Numbered from the stretch's first letter, positions 1-13,487 are shown. The stretch: DNA of 64,000 bases from Prinia subflava (GCF_021018805.1 NC_086256.1:8622032-8686031), one strand, 5' to 3'. The notes: generated by a model not told the origin, from the letters alone. Translations and numbers: made by a program.

Positions 1-2450
1 AGCTTTACCCAAAGAACCTTTTTTTTTTTTTAATACAGATCAAATCCCTAATACAGATCCCAGTGCAAATTCCCTGATGCTTGTTTGGCTTCATTAGCAC
101 AAAAGCAAATGAAGGCACTTTCCCCATTGTCCTGCTCCAGTGGAAGAGCACTGAAAAGGCAAAGTGCCAGTGACCTGTGGAAACTCTCCCAGGCTGCCCC
201 ATCAGAGGCACAGAAAACATCCCAGTACCTCCACAACTCTCAGTAGAGCTCTTCAGAGCCCCCTTTACCTGTCAGCTTCCAGTGGCTGTTTTGGGAAAGG
301 CAGAGTCCCCAGCCTCAGTGCTGCATCCTCCAGGGCCTGTGAAAATCAGTTTTTCCAAAGGCCAGTGGGGAGGAGAAGCATATTAGCGGAGGGGAACCAA
401 ACTGGTGCCTTTCAAAAGCTTTGTCCCACCTGACATTTGATCTCCTGGGCCTGGCTATGGGCTACAAGACCCAACCCACGGCTCGTTCCTGTTCTGCAGC
501 ATGGGACTGGGACAGGGGTGGGGGTGGATTTTTACTCTGGCTGTGTTCTGAGGCTCGAAGTGTTAAAATTTCCCACTGATCATCCTTCTCCTCCACTGGG
601 GTTTCCCTATTCCATGTCTAGTGCTGAATACATGACAAATCAGCAGGTGACACATGGTGCTGTAAAATCAGTCTGTCACTGAGCAGTCCAGACCCATGCT
701 GGGCAAACCAAAGGCTGCTTCCAAAAAATCCCAGCTATGTGCCACAACACTTCTTCACTAATGCAACGTGATTACCTGGTGGAAAACCACTGCTGCCTGG
801 GCCTCCAGAGGGGAAAATAGGTCCATCAAAGGCTCTTTGCATGAGCAGGATGGGGGCTCAATTCAGCACCCACCAACTCTGCTGCTTCCCCTTGCCCTCG
901 GCGGCTCTAAAGAGGGAAGCAAAAAGCTCCCACCTTGCTTTGGGAGGAAGAAAAGAAAACAGCTTAGCTGTGCAGGGAAAGCCTCTATTTGCTATTCAAA
1001 TCAGGAGTCATTTCTGGGCACAGGTCAATGAGAAAGGGAAACTTTAGGGCTGAAAGGATATGGACTTTGGAGATTTCTGCCCAGAAATGGTGTTTACTGG
1101 TCTCATGTGCCGTCCGAGGGCAAACACACCCCGCAAGGCCGGGCGGACTTCAAAAGGGCCCTTTCAGTGTGGCTGAGCAGAGAGAGCCTGGGGGTCCTGG
1201 GGGAGCTTAGCCAAAGATTATACACGTCTCTCTGGCTGAGGACAAAGCTCCTGGGCAGCCAAGGGCCTCGGGAAACACACTCCTGTCACAGCTGCACGGG
1301 GAGTCAAGTGCAGCCAGTGGTGCAGTGCCAGCACAGGGACCAGGTGGAACATCTGGGAGACCATCAGTGGCTTCCCTCAAAGTGAAATGGGATCCACAGC
1401 CATTGGTGCAACCTGGGCTGATCTGCAGCAAGAAAGGGTTTGGTGCTCCCCCACAAGCTGGATTTATGGGGAATGTTCCCAAGGGGTCAGGAAGAGCCAT
1501 TCCCCATCTGACTGCAATCAGACAACACGTGGCAAAAAGATGTCATGCTCAACAGCCTCTCATAATGAGAGAACATCCAAAGAATCTGCCCAGAGTTTCT
1601 CTGCACACTGAGCATCAAAGCTGCTTCATTTCAGCACATTTCCACACGAGGGGGAATTTCCTCACTTTGTACAGCTTCTACGTTTATGCTATGTCAAAAC
1701 ATTCCTACCACTTCCGTTTTATGAATACCATGTTCGTGCTGTATTCGGTGTTTGCTCACATCCTTCGATGTCAGAACGCCAAAATTATCCACAGATAATT
1801 TTGACTTCCCAGTGGTATTTGCACCAAAGCACATTCCAAAGTGCTGGAATTCCCCTGGGGACAGAAATGCTATTTTGGGGTTTTTTGGTGCTCCCCAACC
1901 AGCTTGAAGGAAGGATCTGTGATGAGGAAAGTTCACATCCATAGTTTGGGGCAATCCCAAGGGTTCCATCCGTTCCCACCCAGACGTGCTGAGGGAACAG
2001 AGACCTGCTAACATCCCCCTCCTCACATCAGCAAGGTGATCAGGCTGTGTCAAACATGTCAGAAAAACATGGGTACAGATTTTTCTCAATCCCTGGGGGC
2101 AAAGCAAGAGTAAGGATGAAACCATGATGCTGCAACTTTCTATCTTCCTCATCCTGCAGGCAGATTGCTGAATGTCAGACTAGATGCCAATGGACAATGA
2201 AAATTCCTCACAGTAAGTGCTGAGATATAAACCAGGGGAGAAAACCAATGGGTTTAGCTGGTTTCCTGCAGCACCCAGGGAACACGATGGGAATGAGGCA
2301 GGCACTGCTCACTGCAGAGGCTCAGACCAGCAGGGTCCCCAGGGAACCACAGTGGTTCCCCTGGTTCCTCCAGGCCCAGTGTTTTCCCACATCTGAAGCC
2401 AAGCAGCGCTAAGCCGCGCACACACGCTGAGCCCCCGAGTCAAACGGTGT
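1..2450. other. Gene-free stretch, no recognisable feature
   Basis: Unique-looking sequence of mixed composition. Open frames up to about 157 codons occur on both strands but show no recognisable protein or splice-consistent exon. I see no tRNA, repeat family or CpG island. Confidence 0.6.
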
Positions 2451-3190
2451 CACTTCTACATCCCACGAGGAAAAAAAATTAAAAAGGAACAAAAATTCAA
2501 CACTTGGTTCATTTTTGGAGTGAAAGCATGGCTTGACTGTTTAAGAGCTTGATTTCTCCTCACTACCATTCTTACACACACCCATCCTGAAATTAATAAA
2601 GAATTATCTTTAATGCAGTCAAAGTGACTTCAGATGTGAGCCACTTCCACGGCCCATTATCAGCATCATGTTTGTTTTTCCATATTGACCATGTGTGTAA
2701 TATAATCCTTGTTTATGATAATTGATTTTCCTTGGACTGCCTTCCTGGGAATAATATGCACACTTTTTAACTCTCTCTTTAAAGATCAAATGGCATTTGG
2801 GCCTGGTGATTTGAATCTGAGTTGGTCAGAGCATTTAATACAATAAAAGTGAGCTTAAAGGAAAGCAGTTAAACCCTGGATATTTTTCTTATTGCACAGC
2901 CTGAAAACCCTTGAATTGAGAGGAAAGTTTGCATCTATTTTCTTGTCGTCTATTTTAAAAGCTGTCAGAGTTGGTTAGTCTCTCTTAAAATTAGTCCTTT
3001 GGATCATCTTCTTACTAAAAACAAAATCTGAGCTTTTTTTTTTTTAAAGCGATAGCGGATTAGGGCAAGAAGCTTTGTTTAGCTAAAGCGAGGGATTAGA
3101 GGAGATTTGCCCCCATAAAGTTGTGGTTTGATGGTGCTTTTATCCCTGGATGTTGCTAAAGCTGTGTTGCTTCAGGATTAGGAGCATACA
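2450..3190. promoter_or_regulatory. Candidate conserved non-coding element with two GGATTA sites
   Basis: AT-rich, low-CpG sequence without repeats, of the texture seen in deeply conserved enhancers (for example TTTAAAGATCAAATGG near 2780). GGATTA occurs at 3057-3062 and 3093-3098, 36 bp apart and in the same orientation. It is about 12 kb upstream of the CpG islands. Conservation is presumed. Confidence 0.35.
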
Positions 3191-6100
3191 AAGAGTCTCC
3201 TTGTGCTGTTTCACAGCCAAGAGAAAGACGGGGGGGAGAGGGAGAGACAGAGGAACACATGCAACAGAACTGGGAATTCCTTGGTCACACAGATCTGAAG
3301 TTTAAACCCCCTGACACAAACTTTGCAGGACACGTTGTGAATGCGAGATGGGCAGACCTGCAGTGGGAACGGTGGGTGCTGGGGCACAGGGGGTGAGGCC
3401 GCCGCCTCCCGGGCTCCTGCCACCGACTCTGCTCCAAAATGAGCAAAACTCGGCTGGGGCTGCCAAGAGAAGAGTGAGGGGAAGGCAAAGCCTCACCGGG
3501 GCTTGGGGAGCATTTCTCCTGAGTGAAACTTGGAGCATCATCAGCAAATCCCGGGGAAAAGAAGCCACAGTGCTGCTCCAGACACGCTGGAGCCCAGCAC
3601 TGGGAGATGAGGGAGTCTCATTTATCCCAGCACCAGCCAGCTGTGTAAGGGAAGGGAGATCCTCCCAGCCTTCCCACCTTTGGGAGATGCTGAAATCTCA
3701 GCGTGTGCTGGGGAGATGTCCCCATCAGCCAGACCCAGGTCCTCTGCCATGACTCTGGTAGGAAGCAGAATAAACTGGAAAAGCCTCATGTGATGATATC
3801 CTTGCAAAAAAAAAGAGGGAAGTAAAATGGAAATAAATCAAGACGAAGCACCAAGTGATGATGGCACTTCATTTTCTCTGCCAACAGGATTCCCAAGCAT
3901 TATAAGATAGACTGTGGGGGTTTTTGACAGGAGACAGAGAATCTCCAAACCCTTAAGGTTTTACACACATGGGAGATTTACCCCTACTCAAATCAAAATA
4001 CAAAGGGACATTGCACTTGCCAACCCTTCCTGAATGACAAGATCATTTCAAAAGCAGAGATGAGGAGCAAGAAAAAATAAACCCCAACTCAAATCCAGCA
4101 AAACTCCTGGATGAAAACCTATTTCCATCCTGTGGTGATTTATACATGTCCCCAGCTCTTTCTTTATTTTGGGGGACCTGGGGTCATGCCTTGATACCCA
4201 CAGCATTTGTAGCGAAGCTGTGATTCTACAAAGGTAACACCATATTGGGCTGCAGGGTCTAAAGGATCCTCATCCTCCAAACCCCAGTGTGTGTGACCCT
4301 GTGCAGCTGTGCCAGAATGAAACAAAGAAGTATCCTTGCTTAAATGAGTGAAGGAATCAAGCTCTTCCCTCCAAAACAAGAAATTATATTTCATTAAAGA
4401 GATAATACCAATCAAAATGAAACCCTAAAAGTCCTTCTTGTCACAAGTAGACTATTAGATCAGATTTTCCTGGAAAATTAAGTGACTCAGAAGGTTTTTC
4501 ACTTTATCAAAGAACATTCCAGATGATAAATGTTATAGTCTAAGAACTGTAGGTTACACACTTGTGCACATGTTTGAACATGAGTACACCAGTACGTGCA
4601 TATGTACTTTTTCAAGCAAACACCTTTGCTCATTTGATATCAAATGGCTAGTTGAGAAGCTTTGTTTAAAACCAAAGGGTTGATGAGCAAAAATCTCTTC
4701 TGTTGTGCTTTTCCCTTTGCTTTGCCATAAGAAAAGTCCTGGTCCTGCTGATGGGAGGGAGAATGGGATGGGAGCAGGACCCTGGGTGGTCTGGCTGACA
4801 CCAAAGTGGCCACATGACAGGGTCTTTCTGGACCAGCAGTTTGCAGAGGGGCCAGAGGTGGTGGGATGGGTGGGAAGTGAATCCCAGGGTGGGTGAAAGA
4901 GAGATGCTGGAGAGACGGTTCTCTGGAGGAAGGGTTTTCCTCATCGTTCCTGCTGGTGCCTGGCTGCTCTTCCCCATCTCTGTGTGGGGGAATGCCCTTC
5001 TCCTTGGCTCACAGGAGGATAAATAAAAGCCCAGGCTGATGTAAAGTACAGATGTTCAACTCTTTCTTGCACATCTAAAGTCTGAGTTTTTATCCAAGCA
5101 GCCCTCACCTCCATGGGTAGAGCAATGTCACTTGTTCCCTCCAAGTCCCAGGTATCGGAACACTTGGACATTGCAGCCTGAGATTATTTCTTTATTGATT
5201 AAGTACTCTATCAGCTGCAAGAGCAGCCACAAACCTGAAGGATAACAAAGCCTTTGTGGCTGGGGAGAAGAGGAAAAAGCCTCTCTCTCCTCTGCACCAG
5301 CCCAGTAGAATTTTCCTTTCCTTGTGGGGCACTTGCCAGCAGCAGAGCACTGTGACTCAGGGACAAACCTCCCTAAACACAAGCATTTCCTCTCCATCAT
5401 CTTTGCATCATATGACCTTCAAAACAAATCAGAAGGTAAAATAAACATATAAAAGCAGCCGGGGTATTTGGCCTGACTGAACTCCATCAGGGCTGTGGAG
5501 CTGGAGGAATGCATTATCTGTTCTGAGCAATTTTTGATTTTTCCCCGGTGTGGGACTGCAGAAGTGGCCTCACTGAAAGGCCAGAATCTGCTTCTATTTC
5601 AACCAGTGACAGGTACATTTATATTAAGTTGATTCCCCCCTGAAATTATCCAAGTTTAAAGAATTATCTGTCTGCAAGGAAAAAAAAAACAACCCCAAAA
5701 CCCATAAAAACTGTGCACCAGAGCAGTGGCTGTTCAGGATGATGTTCTGGGTTTGGAAATTACCTATTTAAGTCAATGTATGGGTTAGGAGGCAGGGAAG
5801 GAAAGGAATGTAGAGTTTGGGGTTCTTAATCATAGCTTCGCAGGCTTTAGCTGCTCTCCCACTGTTGAAAAATGTTTCAAAAAGCAAAATAAATGATCTT
5901 CTAGTTACTAAAGTATTGATTTTGCCTACATCCAGTAATAAAGAGCAAGTCACCTGTAGGTAAAACTCTTGTAAAATATATTTGATACTATAATAGTCTG
6001 GAGATAGAGTTACATGCAGCTGAGAGAGGCAGAGGGATGACAAATCATTTCTAATAAGGTGTTTACCTAACACGTTTCATGTCTTGTGCTACACAAAGCT

Positions 6101-9100
6101 GAGCAGGGCTCGTTTTCCTTTCCCCTCCTCTGTCACCCCCTCAGAGAAACCCACTGAGGTGGGGTGGCACAGGAGAGGGCATGGCCTTGGCTGGTGCCTG
6201 CAGCCAACACATCCCCAAAACCAGCAGCAGTGCAGGGAAATTGGGTTGAAACCCTTCCTGCAGCTGCTCAAACAACCCAGCACCAGGGCTGGAGCCACTG
6301 GAGCACAGGGGCTGGTGGAGGTGGCCACTGGGCCCTGATCTGGGAGGAAAAGTTCCTTTTCCCCAGCCCTCTCATGTCCTTGAAATTTCTGCTGCAGAGA
6401 GCACGGCCAGCCTGGCTGTGTGCCTGGGAGATGGATTTTATCCCCCAGGAAACGTATCTGTCATTTTGCTCAGAGGTAGGTACAAAATAAATGCAGTCAT
6501 GCATTTGAGCATCCGTTACCGAAGGACTGAACTTAGTGCTAAATGATGTAAATCTAGATAAATATCACCGCTTTTGAATAAATTACTTGGGGTTTGCACC
6601 AGCAAAACAGCACTGAACTGCATCCAGCCTCACTGCCAGCACTGGCAGAGCCTGCACTGATGTCCAGGAGATCAACATTTGGGCTTCTTTGTGAAAAGAT
6701 GGTCAGGGAGACACAGCTCTGGGTCTGATCTGCTGGTGAGGGACAAATCCTTGGTCCCAATGGCAAAGCCCTCCTCTGGTTTCAGTGATGGAAAGCTGGG
6801 ATAATGCAGCTCTCAGTATAAATCGAGCCCGAGTGCACACTTAGATGCAACCAAGCTGCAAGAGTAATGTCTTTCCTGAGGATAAGGAGAAGCAGCTCTC
6901 TGGGGGATAAACCACAGCAGACAGTGGTGTGGGATTCAAAGCATCCCACAGTGCAGAGCTGGACCTCAGCTGATGGAACAGAGGGCTGACAAAACAGTGG
7001 CTTAAGGTAAAATCTGGGTCAGAAACACCTTCATTGCCCAAAATTCATTACATGACTTGTGCCCACACAGGCAGGTGCACCATGTTGTTCCCAGAGGATG
7101 CAGTTGCTCTTATGGATTTACCTTGTGCTCTTAAAACAAAACAAACCCAAAAATCCCCCCAGCTGTTGACAGCTGCCCAAATTATGGGGTGCTGAAAGGG
7201 AAGCCAAGCAGAGACTGACTTGCTACTAAACCACCTTTGCTGCTCATGTGGGAAGGGTCTCAAGCTGGAAAATGCAGTCTCTCCATGACAAGCCCATGGG
7301 GAGGGCCTGAATTTAAGCAACTTTCTGGATATTCTTTTCTGCTTGGATAACATTCCCAGCCTTCCAGGAGCTGGAGAACCCGCTCCAGGAGCTGTAACAT
7401 CCCTATCACAGCCTTCCTCCACATTCACATTTCTTTCCACGAGTCCCATCAGGGCCTGAATAACAAACACAGTGGCCACGTGGAGAGCTCCTCACCTCTC
7501 AAACAAGCAAGGAAAGGCTTTTCTGGCAAAGAAATGCCTGTCAGAGGAGAGGCAGCATCCCACAGTGCAGCCCATGAGTGTAGAGAATATTCTAATTCCA
7601 GGCACACCCCAGCCATAAAGGATGTCTGTGGAGCTGCGTGGGTGGATAGGTCTGGACCATGTTTCAGTATGGCCATTGTAAAACCCCAAGAGATTATTTT
7701 CCCCTAAATTAATCCATGGGTGAGATAGACACGAAAAAAATAAAATAAACCCCACCGTGTTGCTCACCCTTCACAATGGGGCTGGGCACATCAGGCTTCC
7801 CCTTTGGCAGCAGCAGATGAGCTGAACCTTCAGCCTGTGCTCAAGCCCTCCTGATCTGTGGGCCTGACTGAAAAGTGGCTTGTTTCCAGATGTTTCACTG
7901 CCTTCTGTCTGTGAAATACAGAAAAATGTAAAAAAGAGGGAAAAAAATCAGCAAAGTGAGAAAGGTGAGGGGTCTACACCAACTTTAAATTGTCATTTCT
8001 GCAGCCTCACAGGGGAGGAAGAACATTTTTCTCAGGAGATCTAAAAGCCAAGGAGGTACCAGGTCTTTTTGGCCATGTGGGGGCTGATGGAGCAACCTCC
8101 CACCCATGCTGTGTCCCCCTGTGACCTGGGTGATGCCATCTGCCCCCACCACTCCATCCTCAAAGAGCAAGAGATGTTTCATACCCAAACTACAACTGCA
8201 ACACATCACAACAGCAGGGTCAACTCCAAACCACCCACATTTCACCCCGATTGGATTTTATTTCTAGGCTACTTAGTTACTTGCCTTCAAATTCCTGAAA
8301 AAAACCCAAATCTTCTGTAAGTGGGATTTTTTTAAACCACCTCCACTCATTTATATAACCTTTTTAAAGCAAATAATGGCATTTCATTGGCTGTAGACTG
8401 ATGAATAAAAACTGCATGAGGATAAGGAGTAACCTGGGCACTGGATGGACCCAGACCAGAATAAAGTAACAGATAAAGGGCTCTGAATCCAACCCAGGTG
8501 TTAAAAAATGGCAATTTTTGATGCATCAAGACTGAAAATAAATTAGTAGCATTTTAAATTAAACAGGAACCCTTCTGACATATTATTGCAAAATTTCAGT
8601 TTTGCTGTGAAAAGACAGGAGGAGAGACACCTGTGCCTTTGTGACAGAGCAGAGCACAAGTGCAGTGTCCCCAAGGGAAGACAGACCCTGAAATCCCTTT
8701 TTCCCAGGAGGGCAGAAACTCTGCCTCTGCTGGGCACATCGCTCCTCTATTTATTTGCCTTTTCTCATCACCTTTCCTGCTTATCTCCTTTGCCCTGGAT
8801 GCCCTCCTTCCTCTGCAGCTCCTGGGCTGGAAAGGGCCCCCTATTTGGCAGGAGCCTCTGAACACAGCTGGGATTCACTGAATAAATAAATAACTCGATC
8901 AGCCTGTCATAACTATACTTTAAATTCCCTGCACGGGAGAGACTTCCCCTTTACATTCTCTCAGCTAACACTTTTACCAGGAACCACAGGCTGAAAAAAT
9001 TGATCTTTTTGGCTGTTTTCACCTAATGCTCTTGGTAGATTTGATTCCTTACAGGTATTTTTTGAAAAATAGGCTAAACTAAGGAATGGCTTATTACAGT

Positions 9101-9117
9101 TACAAACTGCAGTTAAT
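3190..9117. other. Gene-free stretch with short simple repeats
   Basis: No coding exon, RNA gene or transposon is recognisable. Short patches (for example 5440-5680 and 6490-6590) resemble constrained non-coding DNA. Open frames here are short and mutually overlapping on both strands, as expected by chance. Confidence 0.5.
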
Positions 9118-9119
9118 AG

Positions 9120-9121
9120 CA

Positions 9122-9153
<32 letters not shown>
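9120..9153. repeat. Poly(A) tract
   Basis: About 20 As, one G, then 13 As. It is a simple repeat with no upstream retrogene that I can recognise. Confidence 0.9.
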
Positions 9154-9499
9154 ATCCTTGGCTGCATTTGAAAGAAGGTTGAGACCAATGAAGGAATATG
9201 AAACATTTTTTACTCCAAAACATAAAACTAGTTATTATCACAATTAAGAGAAAGCAGAAATGGGAGGAGGAGCTGAGCTTGCTCTGAATTTTGTAATATT
9301 CAGCTCACATTCTCCTTGAGGGACAAAATTATAAACTCACATGCCTCTGCATTCAAGGTTTAAACTTCAGGTCTAGATGGAAGTGTTCTCTAACTCTTGA
9401 CAGAGGAATGAAGAGCTGGATGAAGAATTGGAGGAAGTGTGAGAAAGCAAGCAGGAGAGAGAAGGTGTTGGGTTCCCTTTAAAGCAGGTACCTAAATCT

Positions 9500-9795
9500 G
9501 AGGATTTTTTTTTAAACCCTCTTTAAGATGAAGGCTCTGCTAATAACATGTCCAGAAGATGGCTCCTGGCAAATTGCTTTGTTATTCTTGTCAAAAAAAA
9601 AGTCCCTTGGAAGCAGTCAATTTTAAACCATATATCAAAATGATTAATTGCCCTTAAATGAGCAGATGTTGAAGTACCCTTGAATGGGGCTAACGCTTTT
9701 TGGATTGCAAACATAATGTATTCATGGACTTGGGAAAATATCATTAGGGCTATTAATTAGCTATAAACACCAAAAGCCTTGGTGACTCCAAGGTG
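9500..9795. promoter_or_regulatory. Candidate conserved non-coding element with homeodomain and SOX-like sites
   Basis: AT-rich repeat-free block with ATGATTAATTGCC (about 9640-9652), CTATTAATTAGC (about 9750-9762), and TTGCTTTGTTATTC (about 9576-9589), which resembles a SOX-POU arrangement. It sits 2.5 kb upstream of the CpG complex. A regulatory role is inferred from texture and motifs only. Confidence 0.35.
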
Positions 9796-10089
9796 TTCAC
9801 TTTTTTTTTTTCCCTCTTCTTCTTTTTAAGACTTAAGGGGGAACAACTGGTTTTTCTGGAATAAGGTTAGCAGGTTGTTTTTTTTTTTTTTTAATGCAGT
9901 TCAGAAAACCTTGTCAAGTAGCTCAAATTGGAGAAACTGTAAGAAATACTGGCTGACCTCTAAATATGGGTAGGACCCAGCCCCAACAGGCAGGACTTAA
10001 GGAGGGAGCACTAGTGGGGCAAAGAAAGAGAAAGGAGGGAATAAAAGAAAGAAACCTGACATTTCAGGAGGCTGCTTAGAATAAAATTC

Positions 10090-11215
10090 TACCCTCAGCC
10101 AAAGGAAAATGTGCTAAACGGCAAATATTGCATGAAGATTTGAGTCGATTTCAGGGGGAAAAGGTGCTTTGTGTCCTCTTAATTTGGGGAGCAAGAAACT
10201 TTTATTGCATACTTGACCCCAGAGGAAAAAAAAAAATAAATTCCTTTTCCCACTAATCTCACTTTCCTCCAAACCTCCAAGAGCAAAAGGAGAAATGTAG
10301 CAAGCTGTGGCTTGAGACTTTTTAGTAACAGAAAATCCTTAACTGTGAGCCAACTGTGAGCCTGTTTTGGTCTCTTTTCAAATACTGCATCAAATATATT
10401 TTCAATGAATTCAGGAAAAAAAAAAAAAAGGAGGCAGGGAAGAGAAAAAAAACTTTTTAAATCTGTTTAAGTTTATAAACAAGATTAAAGAAACAATGTC
10501 AAGGGTCTTATGGAAATGGTGATAGTGCCCCTTTAAATAAGAGCAAGTGGAGATTTTCTATATCACTGTGCAGTTTAAATCTTTCTTGATGGACCGGACA
10601 CTAGTCCTCCTTAAATCCTTCAGAAAGCTGCTTTAAGGAAAAAGGCTGCGAGGAATTTCTTCTCGCTTTAATTGCTTAAGAAACGGTTCCCACAATGAGC
10701 TGTGGCCTAGATTTGCCTCTCATTTAAGTTCTGATTTTTAAAAGTTCACAAGTTAATCCCCTTTCGGTCTCACACGAATGCGGTTGGCGTCGGGGACAAA
10801 GTACTGGACAATGTCTGGAACATTTCAAACCCCCAAAAGATGCCCCATACCAAAAAAAAAAAAAAAAAAGGGAAAAAAAAAAAAGAAAAAAGAAAAAAAG
10901 AGAGTGTGAGGTTGGGGGGAAAACCCCAAAACAATCCAAAACAAAACCAAGCAGCAAAGTGGCCTTGATTTAGTTAAGTAGCTATTTTAAGACCTTGCTG
11001 CCATTATAATTTGAGGCAAGTAGAAATGTCTTGCACTGTAATTGCCATAGATCCAGGGGTAAGGAGGTTTATCAGTGTTCTGAGTTTTCTTCCTTGTCCA
11101 TCTTCCATAGATGGAGCTTTAGTTCTCATTATTCAGCCTAAAATTAAATTTTCACTTCTCTAACACAGTTTACTGTCTGGGCAAGTGTTGTTATAAAATT
11201 TACAAAATTCACAAA
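10090..11215. promoter_or_regulatory. Candidate conserved non-coding sequence upstream of the CpG complex
   Basis: Long low-repeat AT-rich sequence, interrupted by A-rich tracts at 10420-10435 and 10851-10900. Blocks at about 10480-10790 and 10960-11180 contain AAACAATG (SOX-like), CTTTAATTGCTTAAG and GTTAATCCCC (a K50-type site near 10750). No coding potential is recognised. Confidence 0.35.
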
Positions 11216-11227
11216 ATTTACCCATTT

Positions 11228-11285
11228 AAAAAAAAAAAAAAAAAAAAAAAAAGCAAACGATCAAACAAACAAACAAACAACAACC
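11228..11285. repeat. Poly(A) tract followed by CAAA repeat
   Basis: Twenty-five As (11228-11252), then a short (CAAA)n-like run at about 11263-11280. Simple sequence only. Confidence 0.9.
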
Positions 11286-11952
11286 ACAAAAAACCAAAGA
11301 GAGAGAGGGAGGGAGTTAATGCATTAGCTGTTTAAAACATAACCAGCTTGGCTTTGATTTTAGTTGTTCTGGGGGAAACAAGCACGATTTCTGTGCAAAT
11401 GCAAACACATTATTCTGTGTGGATGGGGATGGGCATGGAGTGGTGTGTGTTCAATGCCCCAGATAGGGAAATAATATGTATTTCTAAAAAAAATGAGAAA
11501 ACCACAATTTTCTTGCAACATTATACCCTGATCGTTCCACTGTTTGCTTTGTTGTTTGGTTAGGTTTTTGTTTTGTTTTGTTTCCCCCACAAAATAACCA
11601 ATTTTCCAAATTAAAAGTAGCAGCTGTCCTTCCTGTCATGCAGGTGAGGGGGCTTAGAGCCTACATGGAAGTCTGAAATTCACGGTTTACTTAGGAAAGA
11701 CATAAAAAATGGTCTTTGAAGGGAATTTTTTGGTACAGCCAGTTTGCCAAAAATATTACCGTTAATATCATGGAAACTTATAATGTCCTTACTACATAGC
11801 GAACTAATAAATTCCTCCCACCCAGTCTCGAAGTGCAGAATCAAGTCTGGGTGGCAGATTTATTTATTTCCATATTTCATTTTGTTCTGTGAGGCAAAAC
11901 TCACAGAGAAAAAAAGCTCTCCCCGATATCCACCCTCTTCTCCTCCGTTTGC

Positions 11953-11954
<2 letters not shown>

Positions 11955-11996
<42 letters not shown>
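11955..11996. repeat. (TTA)14 microsatellite
   Basis: Fourteen uninterrupted TTA copies lie at the edge of CpG island A. They create poly-Ile, poly-Leu or poly-Asn runs in open frames of several readings, which are therefore not genes. Confidence 0.95.
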
Positions 11997-11998
<2 letters not shown>

Positions 11999-11999
11999 T

Positions 12000-13250
12000 A
12001 TTTTGGCAGGGGTGAAAAGAACCATTTCTCGCCCAGCCGAGCCGAGGTTTTGTGTCGGAGCCGGTGCCAGGCACAAGTTTGAGGAGCCCCGGGGTGGACG
12101 GGGAGGCTCCTGGGGGTCCCCCCGCTGCCGACAGCCCCTTCCCGGGGCTGCCTTCCCTCCTCCTGCGCATCCCGCATCCCCCCTCGCTTCCCCGCGTTTT
12201 GGAGAAGAAACCCCTGCAATCTGGACAGGAGCGGTGCCGATTCCCTGATGCTTTGCCCCATCGATACCTCGGGGCGGGGGGGAGATGTGATAAATCAGTT
12301 CCGCAGACAAACTGGGGTCACTTTTCCGAGCCGCGCTAAACGCGCTCTTTACTCGTTTTCTGCGAAGAAGAGCTGAATTAAACGCAATTATTTATTTATG
12401 GGGGCTGGTTAAACGGCAGAAATCCCGTTGCTGGAAAGCTCGGGAAAATATTCTGAAGACAGAGGAAAACTCTTGTTATTTCTTCGAGGGGAAGGGGGGA
12501 ATTAAAACGGGCTTTTTCGTCGAAGTCATTACAAAATCTCCCGTGCTCTCACGAGCAGAGGGTCGAGACAATGGTGACATCGCGGTCGGAGGGGTTGGGA
12601 ATTCGCGCCTGGCTGCAAACCACAACTCAGAAACAACTGAGAAGAGGCGCTGCCCCCACCCCGGCCAGGCACAGCCCCCCGGCACACGGGGAACCCTTCC
12701 CGCTGCAAGGAGCGCCGCAGCCCCGCAAAGTTTGCCGGCTTTGGAGCAGATCTTTGCCCCTCGGGTCGGTGTTTGTGCCCCAGACCCCGCCAGCTCCAGC
12801 TCCGCGGGGCTGCTCCCAGCCGGGTGTCGAGGGGCTCGGAGGCGCTTCCAGGGGCGCGGCTGAATTTTGGGAGGTGCTGGCAGCCGGCTCCCCGCCGTGC
12901 CCGCTCCCGCTCGTTGTGGATAGCGCAGAAGGGAAGGTGCCGGTGGCAAACTCGCGGGGCGGTGGCAGTGGTGGTGTCCTCTGCAGAGTCACCTCAAAAA
13001 AAGGCAAGGAGGGCCACTCAGCGTTGTTTTCGCGGGGTGATGCCCAGGCCAGCCCGGCTTTGGGTCCCCGAAAAATGGCCCCGAAAAGCGATCGCGGCAA
13101 TGGATGCGCAGAGTTTCGCCCGATCGGTTTCCCGGCCAAAAGCGGGTGGATGGTTCCGAGGGTGCGGGGAGCGAGGGACGAGGGGCTCTCCTCGCTCCTG
13201 GGGGCGAGCGGGACATCGGCGGAGCCAGGGCAGGAATAGGTTGGAATAGA
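12000..13250. promoter_or_regulatory. CpG island A of the DMBX1 upstream complex
   Basis: GC content and CpG frequency rise sharply at about 12010, just after a TTA repeat, and fall at about 13250 into a TATATA-rich stretch. Long open frames on both strands here come from the scarcity of stop codons and match no protein I recognise. Broad unmethylated islands of this kind typically cover promoters of developmental regulators (family knowledge). The AATTAAACGCAATTATTTATTT patch near 12375-12400 adds homeodomain-like sites between CpG-rich parts. Confidence 0.65.
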
Positions 13251-13487
13251 TTTCAATGGGTTCACCCCCTCCATCTCATTCCCGAGACGATCACTTGGTA
13301 CCCCATAACCTCTGGTTAAAAATATATATCTATAAATATATATATATACACACAATAAAAATAAATACAAGAAAGTGGCACTTGGAGTCTTCTGGTGTCC
13401 CGAACCAGACCGATCCCTTCTTTTTTTCTTTTGGTCAAAATTTGTACAAAATATCAAGCTCAAATTAAAAGGTCCTCTCCCCCCACT

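Noticed and set aside
11864..12310. Open frames with poly-Asn, poly-Ile or poly-Leu runs
   Set aside because: These runs are the (TTA)14 microsatellite translated in different frames, not protein repeats.
12627..13463. A 278-codon open frame on the minus strand in CpG island A
   Set aside because: Overlaps equally long + strand frames. Low stop-codon frequency in CpG-rich DNA explains it, and the translation runs through AT-repeat-coded YIYIYR and polybasic stretches with no recognisable domain.
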